Origin: Roseiconus lacunae | GTDB lineage: Bacteria > Planctomycetota > Planctomycetia > Pirellulales > Pirellulaceae | Direction of reading: 5' to 3' | NCBI RefSeq assembly: GCF_008312935.1 | Contig: NZ_VSZO01000014.1 | Coordinates: 124,001 to 188,000, forward strand | Length of the DNA stretch: 64,000 bases | Shown here: positions 44,528 through 53,848 of the stretch, in pieces | How positions within the stretch are numbered: the stretch's first letter is position 1 | Layout: each line of letters begins with the position of its first letter | Made by a program: the position numbers and the translations under genes | Notes under the pieces: generated by a model | Seen by the model: only the letters and a program-made list of their open reading frames with translations | What the model was told of the DNA's origin: nothing | The model's database searches: none

Positions 44528-45559
44528 ATGTCTCTGAAAGACTTTCTATCGGCACTCGACGCTTTGCAGGCCGAGGCGATTGATACCCTGAAAGCCGCCT
44601 CTGACGCAGACGCGTTTGAAGCCGCACGGGTCAAGTACGTCGGTCAAAAGAAAGGCGCCCTCAAAGACATTCAAAAGCAGATGGGAAGCGTCGCCCCGGA
44701 GGACAAAAAGTCTGCCGGGATGAAGCTGAACGAAGTCAAAAAGGCGATCGAAGCCGCCGTCGAACAGGCCCAGTCAAGACTTCTTGGCGGCGACGAGCAA
44801 TCGGGTGATCCGACGTTCGATCCCACACTGCCCGGGATTCGCCCGCGATTGGGACACATTCATCCGATCACCCAAACCATCAACCACTTGATGGAGATCA
44901 TGGGGCGGATGGGATTTGAAGCGGCGGAAGGCCCTGAGGTTGAGGACCCACACCACAACTTTGTCGCGCTCAACATTCCCGAAGATCACCCCGCCCGTGA
45001 TCCATTGGATAATTTTTACCTTGCCACCGCGGCCGCTGGCGCCGAACGCCAAAACGTTGAAGGCACGCGTTTGCTGCGAAGCCAAACCAGCACCGTGCAG
45101 ATTCGCGTGATGGAGCAAAACCAAGCTCCCATTCGAGTGATTTCCTTGGGACGAGTTTATCGACCCGACGCTCCCGATGCGACGCACTTCCCGATGTTTC
45201 ATCAGATGGAAGGCCTCTACGTTGACACCAACGTGACGATGGCCAATCTGAAAACGGTGCTGCGAATCTTCGCGACAAACTACCTCGGCGGCGACGTCGA
45301 AATCCGCTTCCGACCGTCGTTCTTTCCGTTCACCGAGCCGAGTGTCGAAGTCGACTTCTACTGGGATGGGAAGTGGATTGAGTTCGGTGGTGCCGGAATG
45401 GTCGACCCGAACGTCTTTCGGGCAGTGGGCTATGACCCACAAAAGGTTTCTGGATTTGCGTTCGGCCTGGGCGTCGAGCGGCTTTGCATGCGACGCCACG
45501 ACATCAAAGACATCCGCGATCTGTACAGCGGCGACATGCGATTTTTATCGCAGTTCTAA
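44528..45559 (+). CDS. pheS: Phenylalanine-tRNA ligase alpha subunit
   Basis: This is the catalytic subunit of PheRS, 343 residues. An N-terminal coiled coil (1-85) leads into the class II core with GHIHPITQ (109-116), QMEGLYVD, EPSVEVDF and the motif 3 segment FGLGVERLCMRRHDIKDIRDLY. I start it at ATG 44528, where the coiled-coil sequence MSLKDFLSAL begins; the longer frame from 44282 is probably not translated. It is followed 82 nt later by pheT on the same strand. The group rpmI-rplT-pheS-pheT is the ancient gene order. Confidence 0.96.
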   Translation: MSLKDFLSALDALQAEAIDTLKAASDADAFEAARVKYVGQKKGALKDIQKQMGSVAPEDKKSAGMKLNEVKKAIEAAVEQAQSRLLGGDEQSGDPTFDPTLPGIRPRLGHIHPITQTINHLMEIMGRMGFEAAEGPEVEDPHHNFVALNIPEDHPARDPLDNFYLATAAAGAERQNVEGTRLLRSQTSTVQIRVMEQNQAPIRVISLGRVYRPDAPDATHFPMFHQMEGLYVDTNVTMANLKTVLRIFATNYLGGDVEIRFRPSFFPFTEPSVEVDFYWDGKWIEFGGAGMVDPNVFRAVGYDPQKVSGFAFGLGVERLCMRRHDIKDIRDLYSGDMRFLSQF

Positions 45560-45641
45560 TTTCGTGGCTGATCGGCTCGGTGCGTCGTTTTGCGGCGAGT
45601 GATTTCGATAACCCCCTTCCCACAGCGATCGTAACTCTCTC

Positions 45642-47720
45642 ATGTTGGTTTCTTGGAACTGGCTAAGTCGCTATGTCGATCTGTCGATGGATCGGATCGA
45701 ATTAGAAAACAAACTTAGCCTTAGCGGACTTAATCACGAGGGCACCGACTCATGGAAAGACAATCCGGCGCTTGTCGAGGGTGACTACTGCATCGACCTG
45801 GAGGTCACAAGCAATCGAGGCGATTGTCTGGGCCACATCGGCGTCGCTCGTGAAATCGCGGTGTTGTTTGATCTTGACCTAAACGTCCCGCAACCGACGC
45901 TGTCGCCTTCCTCAACGGACGTTCAATCGCTACTGGCAGTTGACAACCAATACGTCGAGGCGTGTCCGCGGTACACCGCTCGGATCATTCAAGGTGTCAA
46001 AGTCGGGCCGAGTCCTGACTGGTTGGTCGAAGCCCTGCGGTCGGTTTTCTGGCGGCGAAACAAAGACCAGTCGGTGGAGGTTCCCCAGAGCGTCAACAAC
46101 ATCGTTGATGCGACCAACTATGTGATGATGGAATGTGGGCAGCCTTTGCACGCGTTTGACTATTCGAAGTTGGCCGGTCAAAAGGTTGTCGTTCGTCCTG
46201 CGAAGCCCAAGGAAGTGTTAACTGCGATCGACCATCGCCAGTACGAACTGGACGAGTCCGCTTGTGTGATCGCCGATGCGAGCCGGGCCTGCGCGGTTGC
46301 AGGAGTCATGGGGGGAGCCGATTCGGAAGTCACCGCGACGACCACCGATTTGGTGATCGAGGCAGCAATCTTCACACCGCTATCGGTCCGGCGAACCGCC
46401 CGTGCGTTGAAGCTTCATAGTCCTTCGTCGTATCGATTCGAACGCCGTGTCGATCCCGTCGGTGTCGACTGGGCGAGTCGGCGTGTTTGTGAGTTAATCG
46501 TTGACATCGCCGGTGGAACCGTTGCCGATGGCATCATTGATACCGCTCCAGACGTTCAGCCCAATCCGCCGGTTGTTCTCCGGTTATCAGAGATCGAGCG
46601 GATTCTAGGGATCAAGGTTTCCGCCGACGAAACGACTCGGATCCTAAACGCACTTGGTTGCCAATCAACGGTCAAGGTGACCAGTGACGAAGGCCAGTTC
46701 GTTCCTCCGTCGTGGCGTCATGACTTGTCACGCGAAGCCGACTTGATCGAGGAAGTCGCACGCGTACACGGGTACGACAAAATCCCCGAAGATAGCCCGA
46801 TTCCGGTTGCCCCGAGTAGCAAGCGACCGTTTGACGTTGCCGCCGAAAAAATTCGCCATGTACTGACAGCGGCCGGTTACAGCGAAGCGATGACCCCTAG
46901 CGTGACGCGGCAGGCACTCGACCAATCGCTGTCGCCGTGGACCGATCGCCCCGCCTTGGTCACCCAAACGGCGATGCTCAAAGGTGCCAAAACGATCCGC
47001 CGATCACTGCTGCCGAGTTTGCTCGAAGCCCGGGCGAACAATTGGGCGTCTGCGTCGATCGAGGCAAACTTGTTCGAAATGGCACACGTCTACTTGCCAG
47101 CCGAATCGCCCGAAGGTTTGCCCGACGAACACTACAGCGTCGGCCTCGTTTCCGGTGAAGATTTCTTCGTGGTCAAAGGTGCGGTCGAAACGCTCTGCCA
47201 AACCATGGGCATTGGGAGCGAACTGAACGTCACTCCCAGCCCACTGAATGGTTTCGTCGAAGGACAAGTCGTCGAGCTAACGCTTGGCGAAGATCGTTTA
47301 GGTTTTTTGGGCGTGGTCGATCCGAAAACGCTCAAACAATGGAAACTACCAGGAAACGTCGTGACCGCCGAATTATCGATGTCGACGTTGATGGACCATG
47401 CTCGATTGGTTCCGCAGCAACAGTCGGTCAGCATGTATCCAAGTGTCGAGCGGGATTTGAACTTCGTCATGAAGGAGTCCGTCCGCTGGAACGAGTTGGA
47501 AACGATCGCACGCACCGCCGTCGGAAGCCAACTGAAAGCGGTGACATATCGTGAAACGTACCGGGATCCCGATCGAGACGGAAAAGACATGAAGCGAATC
47601 CTGATGACCGTGCAGCTACAAAAAGACGATGCGACACTTAGCGGTGAAGAAGCCGATGCGCTCGTGCAAGCGGTGATCGGTAAATGTAAAACGGAACTCG
47701 GCGCGGAACTGTTGGGTTAA
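45642..47720 (+). CDS. pheT: Phenylalanine-tRNA ligase beta subunit, lacking the EMAP-like domain
   Basis: This 692-residue subunit completes the PheRS tetramer. It has the B3/B4 editing domain (about 100-290, with QPLHAFDYSKL and AGVMGG), B5 (about 300-370), the catalytic-like domain, and a C-terminal FDX-ACB anticodon-binding domain (SMYPSVERDLNFV onward). Residues 1-35 (MLVSWNWLSRYVDL..) match the usual start, but then the chain passes directly to DLEVTSNRGDCLGHIGVAREI. The OB-fold tRNA-binding domain at 39-148 of E. coli PheT is absent. This accounts for most of the missing 100 residues. The subunit still has all catalytic and anticodon parts. Confidence 0.95.
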   Translation: MLVSWNWLSRYVDLSMDRIELENKLSLSGLNHEGTDSWKDNPALVEGDYCIDLEVTSNRGDCLGHIGVAREIAVLFDLDLNVPQPTLSPSSTDVQSLLAVDNQYVEACPRYTARIIQGVKVGPSPDWLVEALRSVFWRRNKDQSVEVPQSVNNIVDATNYVMMECGQPLHAFDYSKLAGQKVVVRPAKPKEVLTAIDHRQYELDESACVIADASRACAVAGVMGGADSEVTATTTDLVIEAAIFTPLSVRRTARALKLHSPSSYRFERRVDPVGVDWASRRVCELIVDIAGGTVADGIIDTAPDVQPNPPVVLRLSEIERILGIKVSADETTRILNALGCQSTVKVTSDEGQFVPPSWRHDLSREADLIEEVARVHGYDKIPEDSPIPVAPSSKRPFDVAAEKIRHVLTAAGYSEAMTPSVTRQALDQSLSPWTDRPALVTQTAMLKGAKTIRRSLLPSLLEARANNWASASIEANLFEMAHVYLPAESPEGLPDEHYSVGLVSGEDFFVVKGAVETLCQTMGIGSELNVTPSPLNGFVEGQVVELTLGEDRLGFLGVVDPKTLKQWKLPGNVVTAELSMSTLMDHARLVPQQQSVSMYPSVERDLNFVMKESVRWNELETIARTAVGSQLKAVTYRETYRDPDRDGKDMKRILMTVQLQKDDATLSGEEADALVQAVIGKCKTELGAELLG

Positions 47721-47721
47721 G

Positions 47722-48750
47722 ATGCCCGTTCAAGTTTTTGCCTACTGCACCGATCGCGACGCGAATTGGCCCGAATTCCCACATCAGTCGGGAACCCGTC
47801 GGGATTTAAGTACGGCGGGATTCGATCAGCACTTGATCGAAATGGTGGGGCAGATCTTTGAAAAATCCGGTGGCGAAATCAGTCAATCGGTGTACGGAGT
47901 CTGCCGTCATCTACAGCGAACCAACGTGATCCTATCGTTTGAGATCGAAGCGGAGTATCTCGAGGCGATCGCACCATGGGCGTGGGAATGCAATGCGATC
48001 CTGTTTTTGCCCGATGGCAACATTCGTGATCCCAATGGCGCCGTGTTGGTTGAACGAGAGTCTTTGCAACCAGACCCACAAGCTCAGTTGCCGTTTCCGG
48101 TCGAGGCTCGCTCACGCAAGGTGCAAACAGAACTAGAACTTCGTAACCGGGGGATCGATACGCCGGAATCGCTTCCGCCAGTGATTGGTGAATGCGAAGT
48201 CCACATGCGGCCGGCCGACGAAGTCGCCTGGCGGGCGTTGGCACTGTTTGTCGTCGCCGTACGCGCCGAATCATTAGCGACCGGAGAAGCGATCCCGCTG
48301 GACGCTTTGCGTGCGAAGCAACCGCTGGCGTTTCAGGCAATGACGCCGTGGGAAGAAGCTTTTTTAGCTAACGAAACGCCCGGTGAAGATGATGTATCGG
48401 CAGCCGGATGGAGGTACGAATCACTAGCGACCCTTCAGTGGGCGTTGGGGCTTTCCGCTTCGTTGCCGTTCCCGGATGAAATCTGCGACGTTCCTGCGGC
48501 CGCCAAACTAATGATGTCGGTCGATGCGCGAGACTTTGTCGCCGAAGCAAAATTGCGACCTGTCGAGCAAATCCTTGATGCCCTCGATTTAAACTACCGT
48601 TTGCTTTGGGCCACACGCCAAGCGATGATCAACAACGTTGATCCTCCGGGCGGAATCGAGGGAGGAGTCGTCGCCGAACGTCAACATTCGCTAAACTGGT
48701 TGACGTGTTTTGAAAATGCGGACTGGGATGATGTCGACACACCGAGTTGA
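47722..48750 (+). CDS. DUF4272 domain protein
   Basis: This 342-residue soluble protein starts one base after the pheT stop, so it is co-transcribed. The C-terminal two thirds match what I recall of DUF4272: RGIDTPESLPPVIGE, RPADEVAWRALALFVVAVRAE, TPWEEAFLANE, WRYESLATLQWALGLSASLPFPDEICD. The family has no known function. The N-terminal 110 residues are not recognised. There is no signal peptide or membrane helix. Coupling to pheST may reflect gene order only. Confidence 0.85.
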   Translation: MPVQVFAYCTDRDANWPEFPHQSGTRRDLSTAGFDQHLIEMVGQIFEKSGGEISQSVYGVCRHLQRTNVILSFEIEAEYLEAIAPWAWECNAILFLPDGNIRDPNGAVLVERESLQPDPQAQLPFPVEARSRKVQTELELRNRGIDTPESLPPVIGECEVHMRPADEVAWRALALFVVAVRAESLATGEAIPLDALRAKQPLAFQAMTPWEEAFLANETPGEDDVSAAGWRYESLATLQWALGLSASLPFPDEICDVPAAAKLMMSVDARDFVAEAKLRPVEQILDALDLNYRLLWATRQAMINNVDPPGGIEGGVVAERQHSLNWLTCFENADWDDVDTPS

Positions 48751-48888
48751 TCGGTTCGCCGCCGGAAAGGGAATGCGATTCGGGCACCCGTGGCATCTCC
48801 CGATGGCGTTTGACGTTCTTGTCGGCGAACGCTTTGTTGTGAATTGAAATAGGTAACCATTGATGAATGCACCCTTCAGGGCCGGGCG

Positions 48889-49818
48889 ATGAGCGAGTTG
48901 AAAGGCGAATTGCGTCCCAAACCGGACGACATCGAATTCGACGAAAGTGAGTTGCAATCGCTGTCAAAGAAGGACTTCCGTCGGCAGAAACGACGACGAC
49001 GACGCAAGCTGATGTTGGCCGTGCTGCCGACGATGTTAACGCTCGGCAACGGGATGTGCGGCCTAGGGGCGATCGCTGTCGCCGTCAGTGGACCGGAATT
49101 AGCATGGCCGCTGGAGCAAAAGCTGTTCGCCTCGGGGTTATTGATCTTCGGAGGGATGCTCTTTGATGCCCTCGACGGCTCGGCAGCCCGAATGACGGGA
49201 CAGGAGACTGAATTCGGAGGCCAACTGGACAGTCTCTGTGATGCGGTGACGTTTGGAACAGCACCGGCGGTCATTATTTGGCGAATCAGTGATGCATTGC
49301 CGCAGCGATTCCTGTGGGCTTGCGGGGTATTGTTCACCTTGTGTGTGCTGATCCGACTAGCCCGTTTCAACGTCGAAACCGACGAAGATGACACGCACGA
49401 AACCTTTGAAGGCTTGCCCAGTCCGGCCGCCGCCGGCACGCTCGCCGCATTCGCTTTGGCAATGCCGGAATTGAAGAGTATCGCCGAAGAGGCGAGCTAT
49501 AACGAGAACCTCACCTGGATCGCTGAGAAAGCGTTGATCGCGTCACACTACGTGATTCCAACGCTGGCCGGTGTGTTGGCCTACCTGATGGTGTCACGTT
49601 TCCAATACCCTCACCTCGTCGCGCAATATGCGCGCGGGCGACGTTCGCTCCACCAGATCGGACAGGCATTGTTTGTCGTCGTCGTCGCAATCTTTATTCA
49701 TTGGATGGTACTGCCGATTGCGTTCTGTTACTACTCGTTTTGGACGCCGCTGAAGGCCTTGCTAACCAAACGCAAAGATGACGACCCGGTCGAATTGGGG
49801 ACCGATTCGATCGATTAG
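48889..49818 (+). CDS. pssA: CDP-diacylglycerol-serine O-phosphatidyltransferase
   Basis: This inner-membrane enzyme makes phosphatidylserine from CDP-diacylglycerol and serine. The CDP-alcohol phosphotransferase motif DxxDGxxAR-x8-GxxxDxxxD is complete: D93, D96, G97, R101, G110, D114 and D118. The order of helices (TMLTLGNGMCGLGAIAV first) and the LPSPAAAG segment are those of type II PssA and not of PgsA. A basic N-terminal extension of 45 residues (KKDFRRQKRRRRRK) precedes the first helix. Its product is normally decarboxylated to phosphatidylethanolamine by Psd, which is not in the window. Confidence 0.92.
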   Translation: MSELKGELRPKPDDIEFDESELQSLSKKDFRRQKRRRRRKLMLAVLPTMLTLGNGMCGLGAIAVAVSGPELAWPLEQKLFASGLLIFGGMLFDALDGSAARMTGQETEFGGQLDSLCDAVTFGTAPAVIIWRISDALPQRFLWACGVLFTLCVLIRLARFNVETDEDDTHETFEGLPSPAAAGTLAAFALAMPELKSIAEEASYNENLTWIAEKALIASHYVIPTLAGVLAYLMVSRFQYPHLVAQYARGRRSLHQIGQALFVVVVAIFIHWMVLPIAFCYYSFWTPLKALLTKRKDDDPVELGTDSID

Positions 49819-49917
49819 TGCTTCGACCGCGTCTGATGATTAATTTGCGGAACCCGCCAACCGTTTCGGTCGCTTCGGCCGATACGTTCGGCCAACCACA
49901 CCCTGGCAATACCAACC

Positions 49918-51702
49918 TTATTGACAATCCGAACAGACACGGATGGCTTCTTGCAAGCTGGTCGTTCCCTCGATAACACTTGCCAGTGCGCCCCGGGCAA
50001 TCGTTTTCATGCCTTCTTGCGTGACCGCGTGCTTGACCGTATCCGGTGACGCGTTCGTGCGGATGAGGTCTTTTAATCGCGATGTCATTCGAATCACTTC
50101 GAAGGTCGCGAAACGCCCTCGGTACCCCGTTTGTCGGCAATCGGAGCAGCCGACCGCTCTATAAATAGGTACGTCAGCAGGAATTCGATACCTTTGTCGA
50201 TAGGCATCATCCAATGAATCGACAGTCTTGCATCCGTCGCAAAGTCGTCGTATCAGCCGTTGAGAAACAAGCAACCGCAGTTGGTCGGCCAAACGCGACC
50301 GTTCGATGCCCCATTCGTCGAGTCGCGCCAGACTGCTGATCGCATCGCTGGTCTGCAACGTCGAAAGAACCAGATGGCCTGCGGTCGCAGCCTTCAAACA
50401 AGTCTTCGCCGTTTCCTGATCGGCCAATTCGCCGACCATGATGATGTCCGGATCTTGTCGCAGCAGCGCCTCGATGACGTGCGAATAGGTCAGTCCGAGT
50501 TCTGGTTCTGCCTGAACCTGATTGATCCCTTCGATCTTGATCTGTACCGGATCTTCGACCGTACAGAGATTGGCTTGAGAATCATTTAAGAACTTCAAGC
50601 AGGAGTACATCGTCGTGCTTTTGCCATTTCCCGCGGGCCCGCTCATCAAGATTAATCCGCTCGGACTGCGGATCGATTCGACAAGATCGGTGTACTGACG
50701 ACGGTCGAGTTCTAGACGTTCCAAGTCATGAGACGGGGCCGACTGATTGACCACGCGCAATACGATTTTCTCGCCATAAACAGTCGGGCACGAGTTCACT
50801 CGCAAGTCAATTCTATTGTTGCCGGACTGCAAGACGATGGTTCCGTCTTGTGGACGCCGACACTCGTCAAGATCCATACGTCCGAGGGCTTTCAGGTGAT
50901 TGATGACCTTGCCCTGCATTGCGATCGGAAGCGTACCGAATGGCGGCGACGGGATTTCCGCGAGTACACCATCGATACGCAGGCGAACCCGACATCCCGT
51001 ATCGGAAGGTTCAATATGAATGTCACTCGCATTGCATTGTAGCGCCTGTTCAAACAATGTGTGGATATAGCGTGTAATTCGATGATCACGACCGTCAGGT
51101 ACGCCATGATTTGGTTCAGGATTACGACGCGTATGGGACAGCAGGGGGGCTCGGTCTTGCGGTGCCATCACGCCGACGCCTAGACCGTCACTTGATTTGT
51201 TCAGCAGTGAATCAACGTCGTCGGACGGTGCGTAGAGTGTGGTTAGGATTCGTTCGATCACCGACAGCGGCGCAAACATTGGTCGCATTTGACGACCGGT
51301 TTGTGATCGAATCTCGTCGGCAAGCAACAATGAATCGGGGGAGAATACCGCGACCTCAAGCAAACTTCCGTCATCGTGAAGTGGAGCGATCATGTGCTCG
51401 CAACACAAACGAACCGGTAATGACGATGCGATCGACGGGTCAATCGGTGGAGGGGTGTCGTCAGGCGGATCAAATAAGGGGACCAGATAATGCTCTGAAT
51501 AGCATTGGGCGATTTGAGTTTCATTCGCCAAGCCGCTACGAATAATAAGCTCCTCAAGTGTCGTGTCGTATTGCTCGACCGACTGCCAGAGTTCTTCTAG
51601 GCTTTCGGGGGTGAAAGCTTCAACACGGTTGAGCAACTGTAGGATGAGTGGCTGCCGTTTGCCATGAATCGTCTCGTTTGAATGATTTGTTGCCGCTTTC
51701 AT
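49918..51702 (-). CDS. PilB/GspE-type secretion ATPase
   Basis: The hexameric ATPase that powers type IV pilus or type II secretion assembly. The 594 residues carry an N-terminal MshEN-like domain (about 20-160), an Asp box (ASDIHIEP, 225-232), Walker A GPAGNGKST (354-362), Walker B PDIIMVGELAD (418-428) and a His box (AGHLVLSTLQ). A CxxC pair follows (CDGC, CSDC), which binds zinc in this family. Deviations: Walker A is GPAGNGKS where GPTGSGKT is normal, and GEIRD reads GELAD. The neighbour upstream is a PilM/GspL-like protein. No pilin, PilC or secretin is nearby, so the rest of the machine lies elsewhere. Confidence 0.93.
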   Translation of the reverse strand: MKAATNHSNETIHGKRQPLILQLLNRVEAFTPESLEELWQSVEQYDTTLEELIIRSGLANETQIAQCYSEHYLVPLFDPPDDTPPPIDPSIASSLPVRLCCEHMIAPLHDDGSLLEVAVFSPDSLLLADEIRSQTGRQMRPMFAPLSVIERILTTLYAPSDDVDSLLNKSSDGLGVGVMAPQDRAPLLSHTRRNPEPNHGVPDGRDHRITRYIHTLFEQALQCNASDIHIEPSDTGCRVRLRIDGVLAEIPSPPFGTLPIAMQGKVINHLKALGRMDLDECRRPQDGTIVLQSGNNRIDLRVNSCPTVYGEKIVLRVVNQSAPSHDLERLELDRRQYTDLVESIRSPSGLILMSGPAGNGKSTTMYSCLKFLNDSQANLCTVEDPVQIKIEGINQVQAEPELGLTYSHVIEALLRQDPDIIMVGELADQETAKTCLKAATAGHLVLSTLQTSDAISSLARLDEWGIERSRLADQLRLLVSQRLIRRLCDGCKTVDSLDDAYRQRYRIPADVPIYRAVGCSDCRQTGYRGRFATFEVIRMTSRLKDLIRTNASPDTVKHAVTQEGMKTIARGALASVIEGTTSLQEAIRVCSDCQ

Positions 51703-51742
51703 GATTTGGAGTGCCCCTTTCCAAATGTCCGCGGCAAGCGTG

Positions 51743-53353
51743 CTAGTTCCTTACCGCTTTCGATGACCGAAGTGGATCGTCAAACGAGATGCAATACGAC
51801 TTGCGACCGATGCCGATGACCACGTGATCCTGCCGGACGGCCAACAGTTTGGCCGTGCTCGCCGGATACCCTTCAATGGCGATCGGATCGCCGAGGCGAC
51901 AAGTTCGGCCGTTGATGACGGCCCAGGATTGCCGGCCCAATTGGGCAACCCCGGTCAGCATGATCAGCCGCTCTGCATCAATTGCTTCGCTGGCCGGCTT
52001 CGGCGGTTGATCCGTTGATGACAGCGCGCCGGCCAAGTCGATCATGTAGTCGGCATTAAAAACTAGCTCGATCGGCGAACCTTGGTCCTCTTGGTTTAGT
52101 TCCCGATCAGTCAACGCCGTCTGATTGGATCTTTGCTGAGGCACTACTTCGTGTAGCGAAGAAGTGAAATCAGCGCCGTTGCCGCGTTGACCGATCGGCT
52201 TATCAAGAGATTGGCTTATGAGTTCGTGGTCGGAGACGAATCCTATCAGTCTGGCGTGAGGGTTTTCCCCTGATGAGGTCAACGATGGCGTGTAGGCAAG
52301 TGCCGTGGTGTAATCCTCTCGGCATCGTCTGAGTTGATCGGCAATGACAAGGATGACCACCGAGATCGCGAGCATGTACAGGATCGGTTTCTTGATCGAA
52401 ATCGATCGATGACGCTCGGGCGAAGACGGGGCATCTGGGGTTGGGGCGTCTGGGGGTGGGCCCGGTTTGGAGCGAACGAAATTAAATTGGTTCTGCCGAC
52501 GGGAGTAAAATTGGTCCGCGCACATTTGTGCGATCAATCCCGGGTTCATCGCCGGACCATCTAACCATTCGTAACCACGTGAGAGATTCTTTTGTAGCCA
52601 AGTCGAATCGATCAGAGATTGAAGTTCATGCCGACCATGAATGCGAATACCTTCCGTCGAAGGCTCGAATCCTTTAGCCCGGGCTTCCGATTCGATCGCT
52701 TTGGCGATCAACGCGATGCCACGCTCTTCTTCACCGCGCGGAAGCGGTTGGCTCTGCCAGTGAACTAGGTTGGCCCCCTGGGTCATCACCCCCAGCAAAC
52801 TCGTTTCTCCCACAAACAATCGGGTCGACGTGCGTTCCCGTTTCGCCGATCTGCCGACATCTGCCGTCAACGAGGAGGGCGCTGGCTGAAGACTTCGCCA
52901 TCGATGTCCCAGACCGCTGACCGCTTCGCGAATCAAACCGATCCGATCCTGAGCCGTAGCAGTCAGACTGATTACCGATTGATGGCTGGAATGCCAAGTC
53001 AATTCATCAAAGGCAAGCTGATCCAAACCGGTCGTCGATTGACGAAGGGATTGGCGAAGTTGTTGCTCGGCTGCCTCCGGTCCTTCACTCGCGTCAGTCG
53101 ACATCGAGACTACGATACAATCATCGGTTGGGATCGCACCAATGATCTCCGTTGGGATCGATTCATCGATCGAGAGCTTCGCCAAAAGTTGTTTTGTGGC
53201 ACCGGCATAATCTTCGTCAGTGATTAGAACGGATTCCGAGCGATGCTGAAGCTTCCCGGCGATGGATCGTTTGACCAAGCAGCCAAAGAGTTGCTGTCTG
53301 TCAAAGTAGATACCAACGCGATTGAAAGGCGAACTCGGACGCAAACCGGGCAT
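51743..53353 (-). CDS. PilM/GspL-like protein with single TM and PilP/GspC-like end
   Basis: This is a 536-residue protein. Its N-terminal 290 residues have the alternating pattern of an actin-like fold (VGIYFDRQQLFGCLV, TRLFVGETSLLGVM), as in PilM or the cytoplasmic part of GspL. A Pro-rich linker leads to one membrane helix (about 323-340). The last part includes VINGRTCRLGDPIAIEG and VVIGIGRKSYC, which resembles the C-terminal domain of PilP or GspC. So functions split over several proteins in classical systems may be fused here. It ends 40 nt before the ATPase gene. The ATG at 53353 is chosen over the GTG at 53368. Homology is inferred from pattern only. Confidence 0.72.
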   Translation of the reverse strand: MPGLRPSSPFNRVGIYFDRQQLFGCLVKRSIAGKLQHRSESVLITDEDYAGATKQLLAKLSIDESIPTEIIGAIPTDDCIVVSMSTDASEGPEAAEQQLRQSLRQSTTGLDQLAFDELTWHSSHQSVISLTATAQDRIGLIREAVSGLGHRWRSLQPAPSSLTADVGRSAKRERTSTRLFVGETSLLGVMTQGANLVHWQSQPLPRGEEERGIALIAKAIESEARAKGFEPSTEGIRIHGRHELQSLIDSTWLQKNLSRGYEWLDGPAMNPGLIAQMCADQFYSRRQNQFNFVRSKPGPPPDAPTPDAPSSPERHRSISIKKPILYMLAISVVILVIADQLRRCREDYTTALAYTPSLTSSGENPHARLIGFVSDHELISQSLDKPIGQRGNGADFTSSLHEVVPQQRSNQTALTDRELNQEDQGSPIELVFNADYMIDLAGALSSTDQPPKPASEAIDAERLIMLTGVAQLGRQSWAVINGRTCRLGDPIAIEGYPASTAKLLAVRQDHVVIGIGRKSYCISFDDPLRSSKAVRN

Positions 53354-53848
53354 CGATCGAGATCTCACATGAGATGAAGGGTCGGTCGGTAGTTCAACAC
53401 GGTTGGCAGCTTTTGGCCTCGCCGAATGTGTTGATCAGCACTTACACAAGAAACGCCAAGGCGCACGCGCCATCCGGGCGATGACAAGTGATAGGACACC
53501 CCCGTGGGAGTGTCGGTCGTCCCTGAAGCGATTTGGTGTTCAAATCTTCTCAGCGATGCTTACAGGTTTGATCAAAAGAGTCTTAACGGCTGTAACGCCA
53601 ATCACGATCACCATCTTCATCAGGATTCTCCATTAGACGCGTGACCTTCGTCACGTCAGGGAGAACGAACCAAGCGAGAGTGGTCCATCCGGGAAGTTCG
53701 TGGGACCGGCTGCGACTAAGAAATTCACCGGCAGTCGATGTATGCCCCCTTGTGAGTTGACGGGGCTGCTGATGGCGGCTGTTGACACGCCAGGCTGTTG
53801 CCGAATTTCTAACAGGTACTACTTGGCGAGAGCTTGATCAATGAAACG
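53354..53848. other. Spacer with short possible frames
   Basis: About 495 nt between two minus-strand genes. A short hairpin-like block (GACACCCCCGTGGGAGTGTC, 53495-53514) lies near the middle. A 26-codon minus-strand frame (MKMVIVIGVTAVKTLL...) around 53545-53625 is hydrophobic but has no further support. I call no gene here. Confidence 0.35.

Noticed and set aside
53495-53514. GACACCCCCGTGGGAGTGTC hairpin
   Set aside because: The loop would be only two bases unless inner pairs open, and there is no T-run; left as a note.
53403-53636. 77-residue frame with hydrophobic end
   Set aside because: No homologue known to me and the hydrophobic stretch appears on both strands by chance.
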